From Chelativorans sp. ZYF759 (lineage in GTDB: Bacteria; Pseudomonadota; Alphaproteobacteria; Rhizobiales; Rhizobiaceae), in assembly GCF_012911015.1 (NCBI RefSeq), contig NZ_WVVV01000003.1, positions 285,751 to 349,750 of the forward strand: 64,000 bases of DNA, in the 5' to 3' direction. The notes beneath the pieces were generated by a model. It ran no database searches. It saw nothing but the letters and a program-made list of their open reading frames with translations, and was not told the origin of the DNA. The position numbers and the translations under genes are program-made. Every line of letters starts with the position of its first letter. Positions within the stretch are counted from its first letter, which is position 1. Shown one piece after another: positions 51,681-61,296 of this stretch.

Positions 51681-52639
51681 GCGCCTGCCTCCGTCCCGAT
51701 CTGGGTCTCGAGCAGCGCTTCCATCACGGCCATGCGCACCGCCACGCCCATCTCGACCTGTTCCTGAATGACGCTCTGCGGACCGTCCGCGATAGCGGAG
51801 GCGATCTCCACGCCCCTGTTCATCGGCCCCGGATGCATGACGATCGCGTCTTCCTTGGCGACCTTCAGCTTGGCGGCGTCAAGCCCGTGGAAGCGGAAAT
51901 ACTCCCTGATCGAAGGCACGAAGGCGCCCGCCATGCGCTCGCGCTGCAGCCGCAGCATCATGACGACGTCGGCCCCCTTCAGGCCTTCTTCGATCCGCGT
52001 GAAGCGCTCCACGCCCATACGCTCGATGCCGGCAGGCAGGAGCGTCGATGGCGCGATGACCCGCACCTGTGCGCCCATGGCGTTGAGCAGGATGATGTTG
52101 GAGCGTGCCACGCGCGAATGCAGGACGTCGCCGCAGATCGCCACCACCAGTCGCGCCAGCTTGCCCTTTGCCCGCCGGATCGTCAGCGCGTCGAGTAGCG
52201 CCTGTGTGGGGTGCTCGTGCGCGCCGTCGCCGGCATTGATCACCGAACAGCCGACCTTCTGCGCAAGCAGCGCCGCGGCTCCTGCCGCCGAATGACGGAT
52301 GACGAGGATGTCGGGCCGCATCGCGTTGAGCGTCATCGCCGTGTCGATGAGGGTCTCGCCCTTTTTGACTGCGGAAGAGGCCACCGCCATGTTCATCACA
52401 TCGGCCCCGAGCCGCTTGCCCGCCAGTTCGAAGGAAGACTGCGTGCGCGTGGAAGCCTCGTAGAAGAGATTGATCTGCGTGCGACCGCGCAGGGTGGAAA
52501 TCTTCTTGTCCGGTCGCCTCGATATCGCCACGGCGGCCTCGGCGCGGTCCAGCAGCAATTCGATGTCTTGGGGGGAAAGCGAGCCGATGCCAAGGAGATG
52601 GCGATGGCGGAAGGGCGGAAAGGCCTGGGGCTCGGTCAT
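51677..52639 (-). CDS. pyrB: Aspartate carbamoyltransferase catalytic subunit
   Basis: This 320-residue enzyme condenses carbamoyl phosphate with aspartate in the first committed pyrimidine step. The carbamoyl-phosphate motif [20 protein letters not shown], the [17 protein letters not shown] segment and the [12 protein letters not shown] substrate loop are all intact. Its stop overlaps the pyrC-like start, as in organisms whose ATCase needs that protein for assembly. The divergent aidB start is 144 bp away. Confidence 0.97.
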   Translation of the reverse strand: MTEPQAFPPFRHRHLLGIGSLSPQDIELLLDRAEAAVAISRRPDKKISTLRGRTQINLFYEASTRTQSSFELAGKRLGADVMNMAVASSAVKKGETLIDTAMTLNAMRPDILVIRHSAAGAAALLAQKVGCSVINAGDGAHEHPTQALLDALTIRRAKGKLARLVVAICGDVLHSRVARSNIILLNAMGAQVRVIAPSTLLPAGIERMGVERFTRIEEGLKGADVVMMLRLQRERMAGAFVPSIREYFRFHGLDAAKLKVAKEDAIVMHPGPMNRGVEIASAIADGPQSVIQEQVEMGVAVRMAVMEALLETQIGTEAGA

Positions 52640-52782
52640 GACAAGGCGCTGCTATAGGCTGCGTCGCGGGACGCGGCAAGAGCGTGCGCGAGATTCATGG
52701 GGATTGCCTGATGCATTGCCAGGTGCTGTGCTGTCATGCGAGGACCAGCCCATCAGACAGCGCAAGAGCGGCGAGGCAAGGC

Positions 52783-54408
52783 GTGAACCACGAGGTAATC
52801 AATCAGAGCCCTCCCATGACGGGAAGCAGCGCGTGGCGTGCCGATCCGCTGCTGATCCAGATGGGCGAGGCGTTCCCGGAAGGTGCCCGCAAGGAGCTCG
52901 ATCTTCTGGGAAGATTCGTGCGTACCCAGGAGGCGCAGGACCTCGCCCGGCTCGCAAACACCGAGCTGCCGCGTCTGCGCACCCATGACCGCCACGGCCG
53001 CCGGCTCGATCAGGTCGAGTATCATCCCGCCTATCACGCCCTGATGCGGCGTTCGGTTGCCCAAGGCATCCACTCCTCTGTCTGGGAGAATTCCAACGCC
53101 GAATCGGGACAGCGCCACCAGATCCGGGGCGCCCGGTTCTTCATGACGGCGGGGCTGGAATGCGGGCATCTGTGCCCGATCACCATGACGAGCGCCGCGC
53201 TGGCCGCGCTGATGAATAATTCCGACCTGTTCGCCCGCTGGGCGCCGCTGGTGACGGCGCGCAAATACGATCCCGCCAACCGCCCCATTGGCCAGAAGAC
53301 CGGTGTCACCATCGGCATGGGCATGACGGAGAAGCAGGGCGGCACGGATGTACGCGCCAACACCACGCGCGCCGAGCGGGCGGGCGACGGCATGTGGAAG
53401 CTGACCGGCCACAAATGGTTCATGTCGGCGCCGATGTGCGACGGCTTCCTGATGCTGGCACAGGCCGAGGAGGGGCTTTCCTGCTTCCTCGTTCCCCGCC
53501 TTATGGATGACGGCACACCCAACGCCCTGCATTTCCAGCGCCTCAAGGAAAAGCTCGGCAACCGTTCCAACGCTTCCTCGGAAGTCGAGATCAATGGCGC
53601 GATGGCGTGGCTGGTGGGTGAGCCGGGCGGCGGCGTGCGCACGATCATGGACATGGTCACCATGACCCGGCTAGACTGCGCGCTCGGCAATGCCGGCATC
53701 ATGCGCGCCGCGCTGGCGGAGGCCGTCCATCATACGCGCCACCGCAAGGTGTTCGGTACCGAACTCATCGACCAGCCGCTGATGCAGCGGGTTCTGGCCG
53801 ACATGGCGCTGGACGTCGCGGCCGCCACCGCTCTCGCCCTGAGGCTCGCGCGCTCCTTCGATGAGGCAGCCGAGAATGAGCACGAGGCCGCCTTCGCACG
53901 CGCCATGACGCCGGTGGTCAAGTACTGGGTCTGCAAGATCGCGCCCGCCCTCGTCTACGAGGCGATGGAGTGCATGGGCGGCAATGGCTATGTCGAGGAG
54001 GCCCCGCTGGCGCGCCACTATCGCGAGGTGCCCGTCAACGCGATCTGGGAAGGCTCGGGCAACGTGATGGCGCTCGACGTGCTGCGTGTGCTCAGGCGTG
54101 GGCCGGCGCTCTTCGATGCCGTCGTCGCCGACATCGGCGGTCAGCTCGGGCCGGCCGGCCGCGGCACGGTCGACGTGCTGAACGCAGCGCTGAAGGTCGC
54201 AGCCGCAGACGAAGGATCGGCCCGCATCCTGACCGAGCAGCTCGCCCTGGCGGCGGCCGCCGCCGAGCTGAAGCGCCTGGGGGCAGGGCAGATCGCTGAC
54301 GCCTTCATCGAGAGCCGGCTCGCCGGCCAGTGGCGCACGACCTACGGCATGCTCGACGCGCGGCACGATTCGCGCGCCATCATCGATACGCTCTATCCGG
54401 AGATCTGA
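52783..54408 (+). CDS. aidB: AidB-like acyl-CoA dehydrogenase family protein
   Basis: With the GTG start at 52783 the protein is 541 residues, the same as E. coli AidB, a flavoprotein of the adaptive response to DNA alkylation. Signature regions are ECGHLCPITMTSAALAAL, GMTEKQGGTDVRANTTRAE and ECMGGNGYVEE. E. coli AidB binds FAD and DNA and may protect promoters. The frame is open to 52684 but a GCAAGG site precedes the GTG. It overlaps the convergent AEC gene by 16 bp. Confidence 0.92.
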   Translation: MNHEVINQSPPMTGSSAWRADPLLIQMGEAFPEGARKELDLLGRFVRTQEAQDLARLANTELPRLRTHDRHGRRLDQVEYHPAYHALMRRSVAQGIHSSVWENSNAESGQRHQIRGARFFMTAGLECGHLCPITMTSAALAALMNNSDLFARWAPLVTARKYDPANRPIGQKTGVTIGMGMTEKQGGTDVRANTTRAERAGDGMWKLTGHKWFMSAPMCDGFLMLAQAEEGLSCFLVPRLMDDGTPNALHFQRLKEKLGNRSNASSEVEINGAMAWLVGEPGGGVRTIMDMVTMTRLDCALGNAGIMRAALAEAVHHTRHRKVFGTELIDQPLMQRVLADMALDVAAATALALRLARSFDEAAENEHEAAFARAMTPVVKYWVCKIAPALVYEAMECMGGNGYVEEAPLARHYREVPVNAIWEGSGNVMALDVLRVLRRGPALFDAVVADIGGQLGPAGRGTVDVLNAALKVAAADEGSARILTEQLALAAAAAELKRLGAGQIADAFIESRLAGQWRTTYGMLDARHDSRAIIDTLYPEI

Positions 54409-55325
54409 GCCGTCAGCGTCAGAACGGCGGGAATCGTGAAGAAGGCGAGCGCCGTCTGTGTGGTGGTCACCACGGCGTAGAGTTCCGCGTCGCCACCGAG
54501 CTGGCGCGCGAGCAGATAGCCGTTCATGGCCGTGGGCACCGCAGCGCAGAGCGCCAGATACTGCACTTCGAGCCCTGACAGGCCAAACGCCATGGCGATT
54601 GCCACCACGAGGGCAGGGAACACGGCGAGCTTGAGCGCGACCGGCAGCCAGATGGCAACCCTCAGGCTGGCGAGGTCGCCGACCCGGAGACCCGCCCCGA
54701 TCGCGACCAGCCCCATGCCCAGCGCGGCATTGCCTACAAGCTGCAGGGCCAGGTTGACGGGCCCGTACAGTCCCCCGGTCCAGCGCATCAGGAGCGCCGC
54801 CGCCGAAGCAATGATGAGCGGGTTCGTCACGAGCTTTCGCACGACCGCCATGAGTCCCGCGTCACGGTCCGCAAACCGGCTGATCACCAGCACGCAGATG
54901 ACGTTGATCGGCAGGATGATGGCCGCCATGGCGAGCGCGACCACCGCCGCCGCCGCGGGCGGGAACAGGCCGTGGGCAATGGCGAGCGCCATGAAGCCGT
55001 TCCAGCGCAGCGCGGTCTGGAAGACGGAGGAATATTCCCCCACGGCCACCGATCCGGTCGCCCGCAGGAGGGGCCACAGCCCCAATGTGAGGGCTGCCAT
55101 CACGCCGACCCCCAGCACCAGCGTCAGCAGCATGGTGTCAAGCGCCAGCCCGGAGAAGTCGGCATTCAGGATCGTGACGAAAACCAGCACGGGATAGAGG
55201 AACCAGTAGGCGATCTGCTCGACGCCGTTCCATCCCGCCTCATTGGTAACTGGCAGCCGGCGCAACGCCACGCCGGCCAGGATCAGCAGGAAGATCGGCA
55301 GGCTGGCTTCGAAAACGGGCAACAT
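54393..55325 (-). CDS. AEC family (auxin efflux carrier-like) transporter
   Basis: This 310-residue membrane protein has about ten hydrophobic segments in two halves and the family features ASLPIFLLILAGVALRR at the start and NPLIIASAAALLM in the middle. AEC carriers export small organic anions such as malate; the substrate here is unknown. Adjacent genes give no hint. The convergent end overlaps aidB by 16 bp, leaving no room for a terminator. Confidence 0.9.
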   Translation of the reverse strand: MLPVFEASLPIFLLILAGVALRRLPVTNEAGWNGVEQIAYWFLYPVLVFVTILNADFSGLALDTMLLTLVLGVGVMAALTLGLWPLLRATGSVAVGEYSSVFQTALRWNGFMALAIAHGLFPPAAAAVVALAMAAIILPINVICVLVISRFADRDAGLMAVVRKLVTNPLIIASAAALLMRWTGGLYGPVNLALQLVGNAALGMGLVAIGAGLRVGDLASLRVAIWLPVALKLAVFPALVVAIAMAFGLSGLEVQYLALCAAVPTAMNGYLLARQLGGDAELYAVVTTTQTALAFFTIPAVLTLTAQISG

Positions 55326-55506
55326 GAGGGGTCCGGGGTGGCGAGGGGAGAGCCGCGATTAGGCCGCCGGCGCGGCCTTGTAAAGGCGGTGTCCAGGCTG
55401 GTTTTTGGGCCAGCCGCCCACCGGATTTTGCCGTTAACCTTAATGAATGGTTTCAATTGCAGCGAATCTGCTGGGGGTCCAGTTTGTGTTCGGAGCCACG
55501 GAAGAT

Positions 55507-56037
55507 ATGATGCGCAAGACCCTGACACTCGTTCTCGCCCTCGGCTGGGCGGCCTGCTTCATCGCGCAGGCCGTGCTGGTCCCACAGCACCCCGTTCTGG
55601 GCGTGGCGGGGGCAGGTGCCGTCGCCGCGGCCTTTGCTGCCCTGGCGAGCGCGGCGGTTGCCGGCCTGTTTCTCTGGATCGTGACCTGCCTGCTTTCGGA
55701 ACGCGACCGGGACCTGGGGCAGGGTCCGAAACTGATTTTCGCGGATTGGCTTCGCATTGCCTTTGCGGCTGCGGCCTTGATCACCTCCTGTGCGGTGATC
55801 GCCGTTCTTGCCACGCCGCACGCCCATCTTGCCGCGGTCGGCTTCCTGCAACTTGCGGCCCTGTCTGCCAGTTACCTCGTCATGTCGCGAGAAATCCGCC
55901 AACCGCCGCGTCGTCAAGCCGCCAACGACAATGTGCCTCTCGGTACCCGGCTGCTGGCGTGGAACGCTTCGCGAAACGCCATGTATGACCGCTTGCCGAA
56001 TGGCCGGACCGCCACACGCGGGGAGGGCAGGCGATGA
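55507..56037 (+). CDS. Conserved hypothetical membrane protein
   Basis: This 176-residue protein has about four hydrophobic segments (about 3-20, 25-55, 80-100 and 105-125) and a polar C-terminal tail with QAANDNVPLGTRLLAW. The AANDN-type motif is common in rhizobial proteins of unknown role. The start is uncertain: the frame opens at 55447, but ATG-ATG at 55507 with GGAAG nearby fits better. Its stop overlaps the start of the next gene (ATGA). Confidence 0.7.
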   Translation: MMRKTLTLVLALGWAACFIAQAVLVPQHPVLGVAGAGAVAAAFAALASAAVAGLFLWIVTCLLSERDRDLGQGPKLIFADWLRIAFAAAALITSCAVIAVLATPHAHLAAVGFLQLAALSASYLVMSREIRQPPRRQAANDNVPLGTRLLAWNASRNAMYDRLPNGRTATRGEGRR

Positions 56038-56366
56038 GATACATCATCCTCTTCTGGGGACTGCCGATGGGGATGCTGTGGGGTTGGTTTGGCCTGTCCC
56101 ACTACGACATGCATTTCGGCCTCCCGTTCCTCAGCCGCGCCGCGCATGATTTCGTCTTCGACACCTATGGCGCCATTCTCGGTATCGATCCGGCCATCAT
56201 CCCGCCGCTGGTCGCCAAGGCCTGCGTCGTCGACAGCGCGATCATCTTTGGCTTGTTCGGGCTGAAGCGCCACAAGCAGATCTGGGCATGGTGGAACCAG
56301 CGCCGCAGCCTTAGCGCGCTGCCGCCCGCATTGCCGCAAGCCGGTCGAGCGCCCCCTGCAGAATGA
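56034..56366 (+). CDS. Small conserved membrane protein (DUF6105-like)
   Basis: This 110-residue protein has two hydrophobic segments (about 2-20, ending [10 protein letters not shown], and about 55-76) around a conserved middle [25 protein letters not shown]. The pattern recalls a rhizobial family I believe is called DUF6105; treat the name as tentative. It is coupled to the gene upstream. Its last 56 bp overlap convergent ruvX, and the Pro/Ala-rich end is probably unconstrained. Confidence 0.7.
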   Translation: MRYIILFWGLPMGMLWGWFGLSHYDMHFGLPFLSRAAHDFVFDTYGAILGIDPAIIPPLVAKACVVDSAIIFGLFGLKRHKQIWAWWNQRRSLSALPPALPQAGRAPPAE

Positions 56367-56811
56367 AGGCGGCGGCCGCCGAATCGATGCGGTCGCGCCG
56401 CTTGCCCCGACTGACATCCATCTCGATCAGCACCCGCTCCGCGGCGACGGTGGAGAGCCTTTCGTCCCAGTAGACGATGGGCAGCGCCGTCATCGGCGCA
56501 AGATGGCGCACGAAGGCCCGCGTGGACTGTACACGGGGGCCCTCGCTGCCGTCCATGTTCACCGGCAGGCCGACGATCAGGGCGCCCGCCCGGTCGCCTT
56601 CGAGCTGCGCCAGCAATGCGGCGGCATCCTGCGAGAATTTCCTGCGCCGGATCACGCTGCGCGGGTTTGCCAGGCTGTGGCCAAGATCCGAAACCGCGAC
56701 GCCGATCGTCTTGTCGCCAAGATCTATGGCGCCGATCGTCCGGCCCGAAAGATGGACCTGGGCGAGTTGCTCGATAGCGATGAGATTGGCCGGCGGCTGC
56801 TTCTTTGACAA
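56311..56811 (-). CDS. ruvX: Putative pre-16S rRNA nuclease / Holliday junction resolvase-like (YqgF)
   Basis: This 166-residue RNase H-like protein of the YqgF/RuvX family matures the 5' end of 16S rRNA. The acidic catalytic residues appear in [16 protein letters not shown], in [13 protein letters not shown] and in [16 protein letters not shown]. It starts at a TTG (56811), the only start before the first strand. It is divergent from the UPF0173 gene. Confidence 0.94.
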   Translation of the reverse strand: MSKKQPPANLIAIEQLAQVHLSGRTIGAIDLGDKTIGVAVSDLGHSLANPRSVIRRRKFSQDAAALLAQLEGDRAGALIVGLPVNMDGSEGPRVQSTRAFVRHLAPMTALPIVYWDERLSTVAAERVLIEMDVSRGKRRDRIDSAAAAFILQGALDRLAAMRAAAR

Positions 56812-56865
56812 CGATTTATTCCGTCCTATCCTTCAGGCCGACGACAATTCCAGGAGCACCAAATC

Positions 56866-57567
56866 ATGAAGCTGACATGGTACGGCCATTCCGCCTTTGC
56901 GGTCGAGACGGGCGCCAACAAGATCCTCATCGATCCCTTCCTGACGGGCAATCCGAGCTGGGGCAAGGGTTGGGAGGAAGTCGCCGACGGCGTGACACAT
57001 GTGCTCTTGACCCACGGCCACAACGATCATTTCGGCGACACGATTTCCATCCTCAAGCAGACCGGTGCGATGCTCGTCGCCAACGCCGAGATATCGGACT
57101 ATGTCGCGGGTCAGGGTATCGAGAACGTCAATCCGGGCAATCATGGGGGGACCCTCGATTGCGGCGGTTTCACCGTCACCTTGGTCAATGCGCTTCATTC
57201 TTCGGCCTTTACCCTTGAGAACGGCTCCAACATCTATCTCGGCAATCCGGCCGGCCTTGTCCTGCATTTTCCCGACGACAAGACGCTCTACCATATGGGT
57301 GACACCGACATTTTCGGCGACATGGCGCTCATCAACGAACTTCATCAGCCCAGGATCGGAATCGTGCCGATCGGCGACCGCTTTACCATGGGCGGCGCGG
57401 TGGCTGCGCTCGCCTGCCAGCGTTATTTCGATTTCGAGACTGTGATCCCGTGTCACTACGGCACCTTCCCGATCATCGACGAGACCGCCGACAAGTTCGT
57501 CGAGGGCATGAAGGGCGCCAAGGCGCAGGTCAAGGTTGCCAGGGTGGGAGCGGCGTTCGAAGTGTAG
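56866..57567 (+). CDS. UPF0173 metal-dependent hydrolase (metallo-beta-lactamase fold)
   Basis: This 233-residue protein starts with [11 protein letters not shown] and has the metal-binding HGHNDH ([11 protein letters not shown]), a second-site [10 protein letters not shown] and CHYGTFP. This is the UPF0173/YtkL group of the metallo-beta-lactamase superfamily. The reaction is unknown; some members resemble lactonases. It lies 95 bp ahead of gatC. Confidence 0.95.
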   Translation: MKLTWYGHSAFAVETGANKILIDPFLTGNPSWGKGWEEVADGVTHVLLTHGHNDHFGDTISILKQTGAMLVANAEISDYVAGQGIENVNPGNHGGTLDCGGFTVTLVNALHSSAFTLENGSNIYLGNPAGLVLHFPDDKTLYHMGDTDIFGDMALINELHQPRIGIVPIGDRFTMGGAVAALACQRYFDFETVIPCHYGTFPIIDETADKFVEGMKGAKAQVKVARVGAAFEV

Positions 57568-57662
57568 CGGAAGCGGGCGACGGTCCTTCGGCCCTTGTTG
57601 CGCTGCGGCGACCGCCCGGCTATAGCGCGGGCAGTCGCAAAACCCTTCCGCCGGAGAGACAG

Positions 57663-57950
57663 ATGTCCGTCGACACAGCCACCGTCAAGCGCGTCGCGCG
57701 CCTCGCCCGGATCGCCGTGGATGACGAGGACGCGGAACGCATGACGGGCGAACTCAACGCCATTCTCGGCTTCGTCGAGCAACTGGACGAGGTCGATGTC
57801 TCGGGCGTCGAGCCGATGACCTCCGTCATCCCGATGGAGATGAAGAAGCGCGCCGATGCCGTGACCGATGGCGGCAAGGCTGCGGACGTGGTGGCGAATG
57901 CGCCCGCCACGGAGGAAAATTTCTTCCTTGTACCGAAGGTCGTGGAGTAG
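57663..57950 (+). CDS. gatC: Aspartyl/glutamyl-tRNA amidotransferase subunit C
   Basis: This 95-residue subunit wraps around GatA and GatB in the GatCAB complex, which converts misacylated Glu-tRNA(Gln) and Asp-tRNA(Asn) to Gln- and Asn-t[38 protein letters not shown] and [11 protein letters not shown] are characteristic. Its presence implies the organism lacks, or supplements, a direct glutaminyl- or asparaginyl-tRNA synthetase. The GNAT gene follows after 2 bp. Confidence 0.97.
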   Translation: MSVDTATVKRVARLARIAVDDEDAERMTGELNAILGFVEQLDEVDVSGVEPMTSVIPMEMKKRADAVTDGGKAADVVANAPATEENFFLVPKVVE

Positions 57951-57952
57951 TC

Positions 57953-58420
57953 ATGGCACTCGCCATATCCTCCGAAACACCGCTCCAGGACGAGATCCGC
58001 CACCTCGTGGCGGAACTCAACGCCTACATGATCCCCCTGACCCCTCGCGAATTCCAGTTCCAGCTGACCGTCGAGCAGATGGCCGAACCGTCGGTGACAC
58101 TGTTCGTTGCCCGAGACGAGACGGGCCGTGCCGTCGGCATGGGCGCGCTCAAGGAGCACGGCGAGGGCCTTGGCGAGGTCAAGCGCATGTACACGCTGCC
58201 CGAAATACGCGGCCAGCGCGTCGGCTCCGTCATCCTGAAGCGCATCGAAGAAGAGGCGCTGGCCCGGGGCGTCACGCGTCTGGTGCTGGAGACCGGCGAG
58301 GCGCCGGGCTTCGAAGCGGCTTGGCGCGTCTACGAGCGCGGCGGGTTCACGACCTGCGGCGCGGTGCTCGACTATCCCGATTCCGGCTATTCCCGGTTCT
58401 ATGAAAAGAAGCTTGCCTGA
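57953..58420 (+). CDS. GNAT acetyltransferase inserted between gatC and gatA
   Basis: This 155-residue N-acetyltransferase has an acetyl-CoA loop, [13 protein letters not shown] (Q/R-x-x-G-x-G/A form), followed by [23 protein letters not shown], typical of PhnO/ElaA-like GNATs. It begins 2 bp after gatC and its stop shares one base with the gatA start (TGATG), so it is part of the same operon. No role in tRNA amidation is known; the substrate is unknown. Confidence 0.9.
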   Translation: MALAISSETPLQDEIRHLVAELNAYMIPLTPREFQFQLTVEQMAEPSVTLFVARDETGRAVGMGALKEHGEGLGEVKRMYTLPEIRGQRVGSVILKRIEEEALARGVTRLVLETGEAPGFEAAWRVYERGGFTTCGAVLDYPDSGYSRFYEKKLA

Positions 58421-59901
58421 TGACCGATTTGACCAGACTGACGATCGCGCAAGCGCGCAAGGCCCTCGCGGCGAAGGAGTTTTCCGCGGTCGAGTTGACC
58501 GACGCGTATCTCGGAGCGATCGCAGCCGCCAACGACACATTCAACGCCTACGTCAAGGTCACGCCGGACAAGGCGCGCGACATGGCGAAGGCTTCCGACG
58601 CACGCCTGGCGAAAGGCGAGGGCGGTTCGCTCGAAGGCATCCCGCTCGGCATCAAGGATCTGTTCGGGACCGAGGGCGTCCACACCCAGGCCGCCAGCCA
58701 CATCCTCGACGGTTTCGAGCCGCGCTACGAATCGACCGTCACCGCCAATCTGTGGGCCGAGGGCGCGGTCATGCTGGGCAAGCTCAATATGGACGAGTTC
58801 GCCATGGGCTCCTCCAACGAGACTTCCTATTACGGCCCTGTCGTCAATCCGTGGCGCGCGAAAGGCGACGACAAGCAGCTCGTCCCGGGCGGCTCCTCCG
58901 GCGGCTCGGCCTCGGCGGTCTCGGCCTGGCTGTGCGCGGCCGCCACCGCCACCGATACGGGTGGCTCGATCCGCCAGCCTGCCGCCTTCACCGGCACCGT
59001 CGGCATCAAGCCGACCTATGGCCGCTGCTCGCGCTGGGGCATCGTCGCCTTTGCCTCCTCGCTCGATCAGGCCGGCCCGATCGCCCGCGACGTGCGCGAC
59101 TGTGCGATCATGATGAAGGCGATGGCCTCCGTCGACGAGAAGGACACAACCTCCGTTGACCGCCCGGTGCCCGATTACGAGGCCGCGCTCGGCCAGTCCG
59201 TCAGGGGCATGAAGATCGGCATTCCCAAGGAATACCGGGTCGAGGGCATGCCTGACGAGATCGAGGCCCTGTGGCAGCAAGGGATCGCCTGGCTCAAGGA
59301 TGCCGGGGCGGAGATCGTCGACATCACCCTGCCGCACACCAAATATGCCCTGCCGGCCTACTATATCGTCGCGCCCGCCGAGGCCTCGTCGAATCTGGCA
59401 CGTTATGACGGGGTCCGCTATGGCCTGCGCGTGCCGGGCAAGGACATCACCGACATGTATGAACAGACCCGCGCCGCCGGTTTCGGCCGCGAGGTCAAGC
59501 GCCGCATCATGATCGGCACCTATGTGCTGTCGGCCGGCTATTATGACGCCTACTATCTCAAGGCCCAGAAGGTGCGCACGCTCATCAAGCGCGACTTCGA
59601 GCAGGTCTTCCACGCCGGCGTCGACGCCATCCTGACGCCCGCCACGCCATCGGCCGCCTTCGGCATCGCCGATCAGGAAATGGCCGCCGACCCGGTCAAG
59701 ATGTATCTCAACGACATCTTCACCGTGACCGTGAACATGGCCGGCCTGCCGGGCATCGCGGTGCCCGCCGGCCTCGATTCGAAGGGCTTGCCGCTCGGCC
59801 TGCAGCTGATCGGAAAACCCTTCGACGAGGAGACGCTGTTCCGCACCGCCCACGTCATCGAGCAGGCGGCGGGACGGTTCTCGCCGGAGAAGTGGTGGTA
59901 G
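58420..59901 (+). CDS. gatA: Glutamyl-tRNA(Gln)/aspartyl-tRNA(Asn) amidotransferase subunit A
   Basis: This 493-residue amidase subunit releases ammonia from glutamine for the tRNA amidation reaction. The Ser-cisSer-Lys triad is seen as Lys79 ([10 protein letters not shown]), Ser159 ([10 protein letters not shown]) and Ser183 ([10 protein letters not shown]). Length is normal. gatB does not follow: the next gene, yjhX, lies on the opposite strand. Confidence 0.98.
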   Translation: MTDLTRLTIAQARKALAAKEFSAVELTDAYLGAIAAANDTFNAYVKVTPDKARDMAKASDARLAKGEGGSLEGIPLGIKDLFGTEGVHTQAASHILDGFEPRYESTVTANLWAEGAVMLGKLNMDEFAMGSSNETSYYGPVVNPWRAKGDDKQLVPGGSSGGSASAVSAWLCAAATATDTGGSIRQPAAFTGTVGIKPTYGRCSRWGIVAFASSLDQAGPIARDVRDCAIMMKAMASVDEKDTTSVDRPVPDYEAALGQSVRGMKIGIPKEYRVEGMPDEIEALWQQGIAWLKDAGAEIVDITLPHTKYALPAYYIVAPAEASSNLARYDGVRYGLRVPGKDITDMYEQTRAAGFGREVKRRIMIGTYVLSAGYYDAYYLKAQKVRTLIKRDFEQVFHAGVDAILTPATPSAAFGIADQEMAADPVKMYLNDIFTVTVNMAGLPGIAVPAGLDSKGLPLGLQLIGKPFDEETLFRTAHVIEQAAGRFSPEKWW

Positions 59902-59913
59902 GCTTGCATCCGC

Positions 59914-59957
59914 TTCGGTCGGACCGCTCCCCTTTACCTGGAAGCAGCCCGACCGAA
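59914..59957. terminator. Inverted repeat between gatA and yjhX
   Basis: TTCGGTCGG (59914-59922) and CCGACCGAA (59949-59957) form a 9-bp stem with a 26-nt loop in the convergent gatA/yjhX spacer. No T-run follows on either strand, so its value as terminator is uncertain. Confidence 0.35.
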
Positions 59958-59973
59958 CGCGGCTGATCACTGC

Positions 59974-60231
59974 CTATCTGTTGTCGAGCTGCGACCTAAC
60001 CAGTTCGAGGCCGCGCCGCGTGATCTGATAGGGGCCGCCATTCTTCGAGGCGATCGCCTTCTTGCGCTTGAGCTTGCGGAAGATGACGATATCGACGCCG
60101 CCCATCCGCCAGCCCTCGCGGGTCAGGCACTCGACGGTCTTGCCCTGCGTGTCGTCGTCCTGCTTGAGGTGAATGCGTCCGCCCTGCGCCAGCACGTGCA
60201 GCACGCGCTGTTCGTTCCGTGAAATGTCCAT
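59974..60231 (-). CDS. yjhX: YjhX family protein (TopAI-type toxin homologue)
   Basis: This 85-residue UPF0386 protein (MDISRNEQRVLHVLAQGGRI, then REGWRMGGVDIVIFRKLKRKKAI) matches E. coli YjhX, reported as the topoisomerase I inhibitor TopAI in a pair with antitoxin YjhQ. No YjhQ-like acetyltransferase gene adjoins it, although an unrelated GNAT lies 1.8 kb upstream. Solo copies are common in alphaproteobacteria, so a housekeeping DNA-binding role is possible. Divergent from ydcF. Confidence 0.92.
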   Translation of the reverse strand: MDISRNEQRVLHVLAQGGRIHLKQDDDTQGKTVECLTREGWRMGGVDIVIFRKLKRKKAIASKNGGPYQITRRGLELVRSQLDNR

Positions 60232-60320
60232 TGTGAGAAATACCGATAGGCTTGCGGCACGCCTTGCCGCGACAAAACGGGGCCGTGCCGCCAGCGGCGG
60301 GACAGCCGTTCCATCAATCG

Positions 60321-60342
60321 CCCGTCCGAAAACCCGGACGGG
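60321..60342. promoter_or_regulatory. 8-bp perfect hairpin in yjhX-ydcF divergent spacer
   Basis: CCCGTCCG-AAAACC-CGGACGGG is a perfect, very GC-rich dyad 90-111 bp upstream of the yjhX start. It could be an operator or the tip of a leader RNA. Its role is unknown. Confidence 0.35.
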
Positions 60343-60468
60343 CCCTACCGGGCCTCACAGAAGTTGGACATAAGCACTCCATCGGATGGCGCCCCTTAGC
60401 CGGAATGGCGCGACTTGCCAAGCCGGATCGTCTAGCCTTCGCGTCGATTCGCGGTGATGCGAGGCGCC

Positions 60469-61281
60469 ATGTTCTTCACCCTCTCAAAGATATTCTGGTT
60501 CTTCGTCGACCCGCTCAACATGATCGGCATCCTTCTCATCCTGTCGGCCCTGTTGTTGGTCCTCAACTGGCGCAGGCTGGCGTTGACCGCTGCCGTGTTC
60601 GGCTCGGCTGTCTTCGTGCTGTCGGCCTGGACCACGCTGGGCGCGCTGATGCTGTTGCCGTTGGAAGAACGCTTCCAGCGCCCCGATCCGATGCCGCGGG
60701 CAATCGCGGGGATCATTCTCCTGGGCGGCGGATTCGAAGGCCGCATCAACATGGCGCGGGGCGGCTACGAGACGGGGGTGGCCGGCGACCGGGCAGTGGA
60801 GACAGCGATCCTGGCCCGCCGCTATCCCGATGCCCGGGTGCTGATTTCCGGCGGCACCGGGACGCTGATCCTGGAAGGCGAGGGTGACGCCGACTCCGCG
60901 CCCCGCATGCTGGAGGCGCTTGGCGTCGAGCCGGAGCGCATGATCCTCGAAAGCCGCTCCCGCAACACGCACGAAAACGCGCTCTTTTCCCGCCATCTCG
61001 CCGATCCGCAAGAGGGCGAGACCTGGCTGCTCGTCACCTCAGCCTTTCACATGCCCCGCTCCATCGGTCTCTACCGCAAGGCAGGCTTCGACGTCGTGCC
61101 ATGGCCGAGCGATTATCGCACCGCCGGAAACGAGACCTTCGGCTTCATGCGCGCCAGCCAGCAGGATTCGATGCGGGCCATGTCGACGGCCCTGCGCGAA
61201 TGGATCGGACTTCTGGCCTACCGCCTGACCGGCCGGCTCGACACGGTCCTGCCCGGCCACTCTCCCCAGACGCCTCAATGA
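60469..61281 (+). CDS. YdcF-like DUF218 protein
   Basis: This 270-residue inner-membrane protein has two N-terminal helices (about 5-33 and 36-60), then a DUF218 domain with IILLGGGFEGR, LISGGTGTLI, ESRSRNTHENALFS and LVTSAFHMPRSIGLY. DUF218 proteins include SanA/YdcF/ElyC, linked to envelope and lipid-carrier metabolism. GAGG 4 nt ahead of the ATG at 60469 favours it over two codons slightly upstream. Confidence 0.9.
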   Translation: MFFTLSKIFWFFVDPLNMIGILLILSALLLVLNWRRLALTAAVFGSAVFVLSAWTTLGALMLLPLEERFQRPDPMPRAIAGIILLGGGFEGRINMARGGYETGVAGDRAVETAILARRYPDARVLISGGTGTLILEGEGDADSAPRMLEALGVEPERMILESRSRNTHENALFSRHLADPQEGETWLLVTSAFHMPRSIGLYRKAGFDVVPWPSDYRTAGNETFGFMRASQQDSMRAMSTALREWIGLLAYRLTGRLDTVLPGHSPQTPQ

Positions 61282-61296
61282 ACGCTTGCCTCGGAT

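Noticed and set aside
49374..51767. Very long plus-strand open frame of 797 codons
   Set aside because: It lies opposite dprA, plsY and pyrC, all of which have clear families and ribosome sites. GC-rich codon bias on one strand opens such frames on the other. Its composition (Arg, Gly, Gln-rich, no domains) is that of a shadow.
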